A DNA stretch of 64,000 bases from Embiotoca jacksoni (taxonomy: Eukaryota > Chordata > Actinopteri > Embiotocidae), in the NCBI GenBank assembly GCA_022577435.1, contig JAKOON010000002.1, positions 7,590,001 to 7,654,000 of the forward strand, given 5' to 3'. The stretch's first letter is position 1; each line of letters begins with the position of its first letter. This document shows positions 48,098 through 60,044 of the stretch, one piece after another. A program made the position numbers and the translations under genes. Under the pieces are notes generated by a model. It did no database searches and was not told the DNA's origin. It saw nothing but the letters and a program-made list of their open reading frames with translations.

Positions 48098-49242
48098 AAA
48101 AGATTTGCATGGTTTTTATTTCTCAGCGCTAGTTTGTTTCACTCAAAGCAGCACCTTAGAGTATATATATAATGTCAGCAATGCCACAACAATAGAAAGA
48201 CATGAATAACAACTGATCCGTCACTATCCATCACTTACTCCTCCGTACAGATGAAAGCAGAAATAGTGGTAGGGAAACCTTTCCTCTTGTTCTCTCTGTG
48301 GTATTGTGCTTTGTTGTCTCCTTCAAACCTTTGCTACTGAGTGTCATTTTGCTGAACGTAGCTCAAACATAGCTTAGATCAAACATAACTTTTATCATCT
48401 GTGTCACTCCTGCACTTTAGAAAAACATATGAAACATGGACCTTATTGTGAAGAACGGATATTTATTGTAGTCTTAAAAATGTAGAATTAACTGCTGTTA
48501 TAAAAAAATCCAGAGCTGCACTGAGGTGTTGTGTGACATTAGTGGACAATAACAATTTACCAAATAATTGTGCAGTTTGCCTGTACTGTTACTCAAAAAG
48601 CCATTTTACATTTGCAGTGTGTAATCAGAGGAGTTTAACGGTGCAGTACAAACAAATAGAAGTTTATATTTTCAGTACAGAAATTAAGCAGGATGTCTTC
48701 TGTGTAATAATATTATAAAGAGCATCTGTTAGGATCGTGTACAGTAGCTAATGAGAGCTGTAAGTAATTGTTGTAGAACACTGGTAAATGTACAGTCTGA
48801 TAGTATGTTGAGTTTTGGTTGCTCTGATAATGTGAGGAATGAATGTGTTCAGTCTTTTTTGAGGTATTTATCATTTCTTTTATGTAGAAAATGCAGTTGT
48901 TATGTGGATGCTATGTTTGTTTCCTGGCATGAATTAAAGTTTGACATGTTGATGACATGAAAAGAAGCATTACTTGTCTGGGATAAATTTACTGGAGTGA
49001 TGCTTCATTTGACATGCCTCATACTCCATAATCATTTAGCATGAACACTCTCCCAATTTGGCTGTCTATTTAAGCAGGTAAAATGTCCTATCTGGGTCCT
49101 TTGCCTGTCAACGACACTCCTGCATCAACTGAACTCAAGTTTATTTATTTATTTTCAAGGCACCTTTAATGCAAACATACGAGAATGGATCAATATCTGA
49201 CCGATATTCTGTGTGTGTATATATATATAAATATATATATAG

Positions 49243-49274
49243 ACGTCACAGTGTATATATATACACCATGACGT
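49243..49274. repeat. Imperfect palindrome around a TA tract
   Basis: Two 16-base arms match at 14 positions and centre on GTGTATATATATACAC, flanked by ACGTCA and TGACGT half-sites. Probably a by-product of TA-repeat growth. Confidence 0.5.
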
Positions 49275-52200
49275 ATATTCTATATGTTACAGTGCTGGAC
49301 ACTGTTCACCAGCAACAATAGCAGTCTCGGAACTTATTGATCCAACCTCCAATAACCCAAAGTAATTCATAGAGCAAGATAACAGCACAGACAAATTAAC
49401 AAGACTTAAAATTCACACCAATAAAACAACATAATTTTAAAAGAATAAATAAAGTCAGTTAGACAAATAAAAACAAAGGATTAAAAGTTATAAGACCAAT
49501 GCCAAAGATTTGAATTAAAGAACACATCTGGCAAGTGGTTCACACATTAAGCAATCGCTCGCATCATGTTTATGTTTCTTACTGTCAAGTAATCCTCTCC
49601 TGTATGTCAGGAAGGGGACTTGTAAGGAATGTACAGCCTAACAATGATCAGCAGGAGTAAATAATCGGTTCTTCTTTGGTCTGAAGGTTTTAAAACTAAT
49701 TTCAGCATTAAATTGTACTACAATCCTCGTGACACCGACATCAAAGACGCTGAAAGAAAACAAACAGGATTTCACCCGTCTTGGCTGAGGAAGAGTGACA
49801 GACTGAAATACCTTGTAAATCATATGAGCAGCTGGAACCTTTGAGAAATGTCTAAAAAGCAGTGGAGCAATTCAATCTCACCTCGTGTTGAAACTGGGGC
49901 AATTAGCTGCTTCTCACTCTTCAAAGCCGGTGTGCTCTTTTACCCAGTTTCCTCTCCTCAAACACAATCTGAGAGGACTCTAACCTGCAAAGTTTAAGCC
50001 CCAAACTTTCCATCACAGAAGCAGGTGACAGCTCACATTCACAGTGAATGTTCAGTCTTAATAGTACATACTCAACAGTTATATTGGACTTCATGGCATC
50101 AGTCAGTGCATTAGCTGCCTTAAATGAACTGATTATGTTGTGGATTTTTTTAGTGCTTTAAGAAAATCCTCCTCGTGTATATTCTATCGACAATGTAGCT
50201 CACACATGAGGATTTCCTTTTATATTACACTAGTATACTGTTGTGAACTGCACTTATTAGCAATAAGTGGATGTTCAAGCCCTGAATAGAGTTCAGTATA
50301 ATATATTACCTCACTTTATAGTGGCTCAAAGTAGCACTCAGATAGGTCTTAAAAAGTAGAAGTTATATGTCAATTCTACTTAGTGTTTCACACGATTCTA
50401 ATAAAAACCTGAAGAGCTGGAGGGCAGAATCTGAGATTGTTCTAGCGGGCAGAACCTTTCAGGTTAAATGGAAAATTTTCTCTTTGATGGAAACTGTAGG
50501 AAGTGAAGATGGTGAAGGCAGGAGGCCTTTTACAGCTGCAGCCTCTCATGGAGGGAAATTCTGCTGCCACTTCAGATCTCACGCCATAATCCTTCCCTGC
50601 TGCTATTATCTCCTCAGTGACAGTAGGGCTTCTGCGAGGAGGTCGGGACCAAAGCAACTGCCAGTTATGTGAGAGAAAAAACATCCTATACTGCATGTTC
50701 CAGTGTGAATAGACAGTCTAAACTAAAAAAAACATTCGGTCAGGTCCACCCGGCGATCAAAGAAGTTCTATTTGCAATCCCTATAGGAGCATATACAACA
50801 CTACATTAATGATGTTATTTCTCTGTGTAACATTTCCTTGGGCAGAAAATAACACTGTATTTCCACAGCACTCTTATAAATGGAAGGTGGACATAAAAGA
50901 AGGCAAGTCAGTCAACCTGATGTGGATTAATTGCCTTTTAATGGATGCTGTTTGTGATGTTTGACGACTTTTCAATCTATGACGTTAATGCATTTCAGCG
51001 TCACTACACAGCTATTTGATCGACTAGGAGCGTACGTGTAATTAAAAATAAGTGGTTAGAACAGTAGGAGACAGAGCGAGAGGAAATAAATGGTCGAGAG
51101 AGAGAAAGAGGTTGAAAAGTGGTGGTGTGTGAAGAGACGGGGACGCACTGGCAGAGGAAAATCAGGGTCAACTGTCAGTGCGCATTGACGCTAAAAGAAA
51201 GCAAACACCAGCAGAAAAGCTTGAGCTCCTATTTTCTCAAGTTTACCACACACAAACATAAACATACACACCAGTATAGCCAGATTTGTGGTGCACTATA
51301 ACATTACAGAAGGGCAGATGTAGGCGGGAGCAGGCGAGTGCAGCAGTGGGTACAGTAACATGTCTCTGAGCGTTTTCCTGGCCAGTTTAGTGACAGTCGA
51401 TTGAAGAAGGATTGCTGACGGCCCAAGGCACAAAGTATGTTTCTGGAATTAGAAGGTGTTTGATCGGTCTTATCAGATGGGCTCTGCTGCCTGCTTTTTC
51501 ATTGGCCGCACATTCACGGCAGCAGCCGCAGATGACAGAAAGCACAAGCGGGGGAGTGCATCTGCTCACAAACCGTGGAGCTTGTTGAATGTTACTCAGT
51601 TCACTGGTGTAGATGTGGATAAAGCGCAAGTGATCACGTTAACTTTTGGTTTCTGCTGCTGTTACTTTCATTTTACTACAACAAAGGCATATTATTAGGT
51701 CACACAAGAGCTTTGTTACCATAGAGATCATAAACCCATGAGGCATATAACTATGTTCCTGCTTATTGGGTTTCAGATCACTTAAAAACAAGCCTTGGAT
51801 ATTTGAGTTAATTTACTGGAAAGGAGAACATATCACAGTTTGATACTGAGTGACGAGCCGGATAGTTTGGCTAGACAAAAAAACACTTGAACAACCTCAG
51901 AGTGTTGGATAGGTTTAAGAGGATGTGAAATTAAAAGCATGCATGCATGGGGATCACAGAAAAACAACAAAAAGAAGGAAATTAAATGGAAAATCAGAGG
52001 TAAAATACAGCTTAGAAAGATGATGTGAAGCGAAGGAAATGAGACACGGTTTTGGTGGACGGGGTCTAATGAAAAGAATGATGAAAAGAAATATGATACA
52101 GGGAGGTATGTCAGTGGGTGATGGAAACAGGAGGTGGCTGTTCTCTGAAGACTGGAGAGATGGTAAATTGGCACCATAAAATAGAGGACAAAAATGGTGG

Positions 52201-52576
52201 GGGAGAGAAGAGAAAAATTAAGGAATTAAAAATTAGGACATGAAACTTTTAGAATCAAAGAATATAGGACAGCGTGGGGTAAGATGACAGAGCATGTCAT
52301 CTGAATAACCCACCAAAAATATCAACACAACCTAAGATCTCGAGGTTGACATAATGAAAATGATTTCAGATTTATATATATAAAAAAAAAAGATAAAAAG
52401 GGTTCAGAAAATCTAACTTTGAAGAAAAAAATATGCCGTTTTAACAATCCATGTACAATATATGTCCAAATGTAGGTTGACACCCCTATCCATGTTATCG
52501 TTATCTGCATTGTTGAAATAAACCAACTGCTGCAACTCATGGCCAAAAAATTAAGGAATTAAAAATTAGGACATGA

Positions 52577-53347
52577 TATACACTCACCGGACACTTTATT
52601 AGGTACACCTGTTCAACTGCTCGTTAACGCAGATATCTAATCAGCCAATCACACGGCCGCAACTCAATGCATTTAGGCATGTAGACATGGTCAAGACGAC
52701 CTGCTGAAGTTCAAACCGAGCATCAGAATAGGGACGAACGGTGATTTAAGTGACTTTGAATGTGTCATGGTTGTTGGTGCCAGACGGACTGGTCTGAGTA
52801 TTTCAGAAACTGCTGATCTACTGGGATTTTCACCCACAACCATCTCTAGGTTTTACAGAGAACGGTCCGAAAAAGAGAAAATATCCAGTGAGCGGTAGTT
52901 CTCTGGGTGAAAATGCCTTGTTGATGCCAGAGGTCAGAGGAGAACGGCCAGACTCGTTCCAGATGATAGAAAGGCAACAGAAACTCAAATAACCACTTGT
53001 TACAACCAAGGTGTACAGAAGACCATCTCTGCACGCACAACACGTGGAACATTGAGGCAGACGGGCTGCAGCAGCAGAAGACCACCGGGTCCCGCTCCTG
53101 TCAGCTAAGAACAGGAAACTGAGGCTACAATTCGCACGGACTCACCAAAACTGGACAATAGAAGATTGGAAAAACGTTGCCTGGTCTGATGAGTCTGGAT
53201 TTCTGCTGCGACATTCAGATGGTCGGGTCAGAATTTGCCGTAAACAACATGAAAGCATGGATCCATCTTGCCTTGTATCAGCGGTTCAGGCTGGTGGTGG
53301 TGATGGTGTAATGGGGTGGGTGATATTTTCTTGGCACACTTTCGGCC
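52577..53347 (+). mobile_element. Truncated Tc1-like transposon
   Basis: Begins at the recognisable ACTTTATTAGGTACACCTGT end and follows the familiar Tc1 transposase body with segments AGTATTTCAGAAACTGCTGA, AGAGAAAATATCCAGTGAGC and ACAATAGAAGATTGGAAAAA. Frameshifts and in-frame stops break the frame. Homology stops at about 53347, before the 3' third and the second inverted repeat, so it cannot move by itself. Confidence 0.8.
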
Positions 53348-53446
53348 ACTACATAGCCACACTACATGTACGTACCACTGGAGGTTACCACTGTGTACCA
53401 AAACAAATTCCCCATGTACCACATCCCACTGACGATACCAACAATT

Positions 53447-53477
53447 TATTTATTTATTTTTTATTTTTATTTATTTA
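53447..53477. repeat. (TTTA)n tract
   Basis: Imperfect TTTA tandem repeat directly after the sequence following the broken Tc1 element. Confidence 0.6.
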
Positions 53478-53884
53478 AAATTCACTGATTTAACCATGCA
53501 ATACTGTGGGAGAGGTTCAACAGCAACAACATAAGGCTCTTAAGCATTAAAATATTCATCTGACTTCAGGTCCAGCTTTAACACTTTTCTATCGACTGTG
53601 TTTTAGACCTTTTAGCCCTTTCAAACTTTAAATCCTTCCATTTGATAAAAGCGGAGGAGTCTGAATATGACTGCATCGAGCCAATGTTAGCATTACTTAG
53701 TTCTCAATTTTTTTTTTTAATGATTATTAGTACTTATATGGTTGTCTTTACATCATTGTAATGTGATTTGTAAAACTGTTGTCTGTAATTAAAATGAAAC
53801 TAAAGGACAATTATGTGGACTTGGCTCGGTTGGAGGGCAATTGTTAGGCCTTTAAACACTGCTATAACACTAGGTGGAGCTTTG

Positions 53885-54330
53885 CTTACCACCGATAGAC
53901 TGTATATAGAAGAGGACGTAGCTTCTGGGTCTGGTCCATCTTGAAATAATCTCAACATTAACTAGATATTCAGGCTCAAGCCATAGTTTTGGGGGGTGTC
54001 TGTTTGATTGAAAGCCCTGTGGTGCAGTCAGGTTTCAGCTATAAGTGGGTGGGGCATACTGTTCTCCATTTCAATTTAGTCAAATTCACCAGTCACTCCT
54101 CCCCATCTCATCCAAAATTAAAAGCTTGAGGCTTCAAAAAGTCAGTTCACAAACCAACTGATGACATCATGGATGGTTGACGCTTGTTACCACCAGAAGT
54201 AGAGTTGTTCCCAAACCACTGCTTTGGAACCCAACAGCTGATGTCCTGCTTTCACTTCAAGCCATTGAAACGGGCGCAGCAGAGATAAAACACTCACAAT
54301 GACGTTATCACTGCCTCCCCTGACTTATAT
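53885..54330 (-). repeat. Unclassified fish interspersed repeat
   Basis: Contains AGACTGTATATAGAAGAGGA, a GGTTTCAGCTATAAGTGGG block and AACCAACTGATGACATCATG. I recognise this order as a common teleost repeat; class not assigned. Confidence 0.4.
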
Positions 54331-56599
54331 GATGATATCTACAGTGTGGGAGGTGTAAGATGGAGAAGAGGCAGAAAGATCAGAGGACAAGAAAAAGAGA
54401 TGTGTATACAGAGAATGTCAAAAACAGATAGAGAGAAAGAAAAATTAGATCTAGAAAAAAAAGATTATGGGATCAAAACGAGAAATGCAGAGGAGACTGA
54501 AGCAGCCTGTGAAATAAGATTACATTTATGAGATGGTTGTAAGTGAGACCAAAGCCGCAGGGAAAAAAGGCACAAGAGAACATCGAAGAGCAGTAAAAAT
54601 AGAAAGGCTAAAAACAGATGAGAGCAATCCAAGAAACAAATGGAAAACCACATAAAATGAGAGTATAGAATGGGATATGTGTAAAAGAAAGCATATGAGA
54701 GAAAGGAGGAAGTCATAAAATTGATGCACAGACATTCAGTTGTGTGTTTTCTTACATGGAGAAAAAAAAGTCACAACTATTGTAAATTCTTGTAATCTTA
54801 TGCTGTGTTCTGGTGAACTTGTATTTGCAGATCCTTGAGAACGGGTGTGTAGTCTTTGTCACGATCAGTGCAGGTATTTTTGTTTTGCTGCAATATCACA
54901 GATATCTTCTCAGCATCCACCAAAGGTTTGAAAAAACTTCCTGCTACTTTTAGTCAATAACTATTGCCCACTTACTGATGCACCTCTGAGATACTGGAGT
55001 TTATACCACCACATTTGAGAGCAGAACATTAAACTAATTATCCAATGTGAGTATGTTGCAGATTTAGATGCTACATTCAGCATCAGTCTTTTCTCTGTGA
55101 CTTTTTTTGTTGTTGCATTATATAAAAAGCACCTCACACGTTTTAAAAGCATAGATAAACATCTCAAAATCAGACAAACCGGATGGTAATATTTTAACTT
55201 ATAGATCATTTTTAGATACTAGTTTTGAGTAAAATCCCAAAAAGCACTATGGCACATAAATTATATAATCAAATTAAGCTCCACCAAGACCAACTACAGC
55301 ATTAATTGTCAACTAATCAATATTATAACACCCTGAAATGGCCCATTCTTCACAGTGAGTCCTTTAACATTGAATTGAGTATTTGTTCCCTGTGGAATTG
55401 TTACTTTTTTAAATTTTTTTAAATGATGATTTTAATTCTTCTTCCATCCTGGCGATGTCACCTGTGGTTTGTATTTGCCTAAAATATAATGCTCGCTCAC
55501 GTGTAACATACTGCTGTCTTCGATCAGTTAATGAAGGAGCCAAGTGTAAAACTATCTTAACCTAAATGCAGAGGACATGTAAAATCATGGATTTCGGTCA
55601 CAGCAGGTTGTTAAACCTTCCTGATGCCACCCGTCACAGTTCCTACTGTGTGTGTGGGCTGCAGCACGACCTGTCTTCCTCCAACATCTGTCAGCACCCT
55701 CAGCACAAGAAGCTCTTAACATTGGTGCAATGTGTCAGCTATAATTTTCATGTCAGCGTAGTCCGACAAGCAGTATATTCTCTAGCAGCTGTGGTCTGAA
55801 AAACCCTCTGCAATGAAGTCACACCACACACATATTGGTGATAATAATAACAATCTCTGCAGTGAGATTTTAAACTGAAACGTACTGTAAGTGCAACATA
55901 GCAAACAATAAAATGATCCATATAAGAACTTCATAACTTAACTTAGGTGAGGTACTTGAGTACATATACACCACATCTGACTTCACCTTTATTGTAATAT
56001 CTCTTCCCAGAATCACATGATTAATCAGAAGCTTTATCTTGAGGTTATGAAGCTTATCAATTAAAGCTACAAACAAGAAGAGAAATGTACTCCTATTAAA
56101 AATATGAACCCGTAGAGTTCAAAGTGCTTTTATTCAAGCAAAGGTAAAGTTACTGGAAGAACCAAGTACAATATTCACTCAAAATCACATCACAAATCAG
56201 TATTAATTTTCTCTCCACGGTACTTTAGAGGGAACTATTGCACTTTTTTTTTAATTTCACATACGTTAACTGTGACGCCGTTGCTTACAAATAACATAAC
56301 AAATAACAAACTAAATAAGTGAATAATATTTTTATAGTATTTATCGTAGTTTTGCACTTTTGTTTAGTTAGTTCAATTTAGTATTATTCTATTTTTATCA
56401 TATATATTGTATACATTTAATATTTTTTACTGTTATTTTTATAACTTTACCCCGTAGCTACAAATACTGCTGTAGTGAAAAAGTATCCAGTATTTTATAA
56501 TACTATAAAACTGTAACTGTATAGTATTTTATGATATTACGACTGAAATTATAAGTAAAATGCATAAAAAAAGGAGGTGGGGGGAGAGTAGTCTGAATT

Positions 56600-57000
56600 G
56601 GGTTCTGGAGCCGTGCTCCACCTCATACATCGTACTCATTTGCCAGCCGCGAGTGATTCCAAGCCAGCGGGCAGCACATCCACCACGGCGGCGAAACTGC
56701 GCCACCTGGCTTCTACTGTGAGAACCTGCCCGGTCGGCCCCATTATTTCTGTTCACTCGCTCACCCGAATCAGATGACGCCCTGCTAGGGCAACGATTGG
56801 CTCTTGTCTCAGACCTTCCCCGAGGTGATTGGTGGAGTGACGAGCACCCAGCACGTGACCTCTACAATGAGCTTCCGCCCACCGAAGGAAGTAAAGCGGT
56901 AGGGACTTATTTATTGAGCCCGTTTGGCCACAGCGGACTGTGTCACGGTGCACTTTGTCACGCTTACGTAAATGGTGCGTGATCGTCTTTATCGTGAGAC
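56600..57000. promoter_or_regulatory. CpG-rich promoter-like patch 1
   Basis: A CG-rich block in AT-rich DNA, with two inverted CCAAT boxes (GATTGGCTC near 56797, GATTGGTGG near 56827), a CACGTGAC E-box near 56852 and TGACG half-sites. No coding exon is attached. It could be a promoter for a noncoding transcript or a distal promoter of slc7a5. Confidence 0.4.
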
Positions 57001-57799
57001 GATCTGTTTTCCTGCTCATCATTTTAAATACTAATCCTGCCGGAAATATTCGATTTTTTTTTTTTTTACTTTCTCTGTCTTCCATGTTCATTTTATGCTG
57101 TAATACCATGCCGGGGAAACATTGCATGCTGGGAAATAGAGCCGTAACACGTCACTTTTTGATTTTAAAGACACCTTTTTCTTCTTTAAAAAATAACTCA
57201 TTGTAATATATATATTATATACATAATACACAGTATTATTGCATCACTTTAAAACAGAACATTGTGGTGAAAATGAACATGGAAGACGGAGAAAGTCAAT
57301 TATTCCTCTTAAATAAAGATACCATAAAATTATCAGTTTAATGTATCGACAAATAAAACTATTGCCTGTAAGCATAAAATGTATCGTTTTTCCTTTTTTT
57401 TTGAGTTTCCTTTCCTTTTTTGAGCGTTTTAAATTCAATATTCAATGCTAATTAAGATCATTTAATAAAATCTCAGTGAGAATTGACTGATTATTACAGT
57501 TTTATGACAGTTTTATTATTACTTTCTAATTAATAATGTAAAATTGACACTATAAATTGACAGGTAAATGTGACATATACAACGAAAACCTGTTCATGTT
57601 GCTGTGGCAGCAATTATTCGGCTCCGTCTTTACATTTTCCCATGATCCTTCGCGGGTTTTGACTGTTTTAATTTCAGAACAAGCGGATTTATAAACACTA
57701 GAGAGGATCTTTGTCTGAGAAATGTGAGCTACCGCATATTTTTTTTTTTAAATAGTAACGTTACACTACATTTAACTACGCACTAATTTTTCCGACACC

Positions 57800-58075
57800 G
57801 TGATGTTGACCGGCTGCTCTCGACTCTGCTCTTTATAGTCCGAGGGCGCATTTAACATCCGGGCATTCAGAATACTTGCTCTCTGGGCTACACGCAGAGG
57901 ACTCTGTTCCTCCCCACCCCGCCCAGGGGAAAGTCCCCGGACCCCGCGGCAGAAAGTGTCCTGGTTGAAACCAGTGTCGACCCGCGCTGCACCGTCATGA
58001 GCCGAGATGTTCCCCGGAACTGAGCTTGGTGATCGCAGGTCGACTTTGTCAGCGTTGATAGTAATGCAAGTAAGC
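57800..58075 (+). promoter_or_regulatory. CpG-rich promoter-like patch 2 with a possible splice donor
   Basis: A GC-rich block containing CCCCACCCCGCCCAGG and ending at a good donor-like site (TGCAA then GTAAGC, about 58069). It could be an untranslated first exon. No long open frame is present. Confidence 0.35.
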
Positions 58076-58367
58076 AGTTACTCACGCCTTAACAGAACGG
58101 GGCTCATTCTCGGAATGCTCTCATTTTATCATCTTTTTAATCATGTAAATATGATTTAACTATTATTTAACTCGTTGTTTCTAACAATGCACAAAATGTA
58201 TCTTGACAGCTCAAATAACTTTAAATAACTTTAAAAAAAAAAGTAATTAAATAATAGTTTAAATAATATGACGCTTTATTGTAAATCAAACAACCCAACT
58301 TTATATAGGCTATACAGATACAACTAAAATGGTTAATTGACAGAACATTAATTGACAGTGTTTTGCT

Positions 58368-58520
58368 AGGTAGGTAGGTAGTTACTTTATTAATCCCCGA
58401 GGGGACATTTTTTTCGCTACAGCAGCATACAGAAGCAATAAGATAATAATAGAATAATAGAAAAGCAATAAAATAGCAGTAAAATAGTAGTACAAAATAT
58501 TAAATATAAAATATAAAATG
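58368..58520. repeat. Fish repeat end with (TAGG)n
   Basis: (TAGG)n followed by TACTTTATTAATCCCCGAGG, a familiar teleost retroelement end, then A-rich degenerate repeats. Family not assigned. Confidence 0.5.
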
Positions 58521-59699
58521 CACAGTATATACAGTATATATATATATATCTATATATATTATATACAAGTATGTCAAAAAGTATTTTTTTTAACATAAAT
58601 GTGCTCAGTATTTAATGGTTACGTGTTTCTTAAAGGTCAGGAATTGCTGCTTCTCTTTTCATGCAGCAGCTATTCTGCTGCTAATTTCCTGGTGATGCAT
58701 TTGATACACTAGTTTCCCAGCTGAGGATGAGCGTGTATGTTTCATGTTTTGAAATGTTTAGGTCGCCATCTTGTGGTTAGAAATGTGACATGCAACCCAT
58801 CAGCACCAAGCAGGGTGCTCACCTATTATCACCACTCAGTAAAAATAGGCAAATCAATGACATTAGGCAATAGCTTACTTATAATTTTTTTTTTTTTAAA
58901 TTTGTGATTATAAAATGCCACAATCTCTTTCTCTTTTAGTTTAGGATAAACTCCATACATGATCAAATTTAGGAAACCAATAGGCTGCATGGTTTGATAT
59001 TTAAAGTCAAACATCTGATGCTTATATTTTAATTATGACAGGTGAATAGGAAAGCTTTTACCAGCATAGGCTGTACATTTTTCACGTAGCAAATAAAACA
59101 TACAGCCTTAATGAGCAGCAGTAACTAAACAACAGCAAAATATTTGTATATCCTACGCTTTAGTTTCATCACTTAGACTAACACGTGTCTGTTCATATTA
59201 TCATGGAATAAGAGTACATTTAGTGTTGTAATACTGGCTCAGTTTGAACACTTTTCCACCATAAAGTTAGCTTATAAAATGGAAATCAAGAGGGGGATTA
59301 AGCGCAAGGTGTTGCAGAAACACAATGTGCCTCGTCATTATTACTCTTCACTGTGTGCATTGAAAATGGCCAGTAGGTCTCCATTTTCTCGGTGGTCTCA
59401 TCTTTCTGGGGAGAACAAAAGGGCTTGTCTTTCCATGTTACCACCAGCAGAGGGAGCAACAGCATAGCAGCATCCTTCCTAATACTCTATGACATGAAGG
59501 CACACACTGACACACACAGACATACTGTATAGCACAGGATTAGGCAGCACACAAAAAGATTACAGCGTCACATGGTGGCCAATCCAAATGGTGCCTTCGA
59601 GTAACCTACTTCTCCCACCCCCCCCCATCAGGAGCTATCCCATCATTCATTGGGTGTGGGCGTAGGCTCACCCAGCAGCAGCATCACAAAGGTTGAGCC

Positions 59700-59891
59700 C
59701 CTCCCTGCTGTATGCCTGAATTAGGGAAGGGGGGGAGGGAGGGCGGGAGAGACAGAGAGGATCAGGGTCGGATGAATTCCAGTCTGACTGACGAGGCAGT
59801 GTGTGCAAATGAAGAGGCGAGTGTGTGAGAGAGGACGAATAAGGGAGGGCTAGAGAGAGAGAGTTGGTTGTGAGCGTGTATATGTCGATGT

Positions 59892-59930
<39 letters not shown>

Positions 59931-60044
59931 GGGACACAGAGGCTACATCCAGGCAGGAGGAGGAAGGGGACATAAAAAGAGGAAGGAAAAGGGGGACAGG
60001 AAGAAGAAGAAGACAAGACAAGGGGAGACACACTAAGAGGGAAG
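59700..60044 (+). promoter_or_regulatory. Promoter/5' UTR region of slc7a5
   Basis: Purine-rich DNA with a (TG)n run at about 59893-59920 leading to the start ATG. No splice acceptor with a pyrimidine tract precedes the ATG, so the first coding exon is probably also the first exon of the main transcript. Confidence 0.4.

Larger units (their letters stand above)
48960..56550. other. Gene-poor interval between necab3 and slc7a5
   Basis: AT-rich with no convincing exon. It contains an imperfect hairpin (49243-49274), a 31-bp direct repeat (52213/52546), a truncated Tc1-like element (52577-53347) and a fish repeat (53885-54330). Confidence 0.5.

Noticed and set aside
49243..49274. CRE-like half-sites around a TA palindrome as a regulatory site
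   Set aside because: The symmetry is explained by TA-repeat expansion and is imperfect. Kept only as a repeat.
55566..55799. Cys/His-containing short open frame that looks slightly zinc-finger-like
   Set aside because: Spacing of Cys and His fits no finger class, and there is no splice or promoter context.
56753..57127. 124-codon open frame on the minus strand
   Set aside because: No recognisable domain, low-complexity lysine runs and an overlap with a CpG-rich promoter-like patch. Chance opening is more likely.
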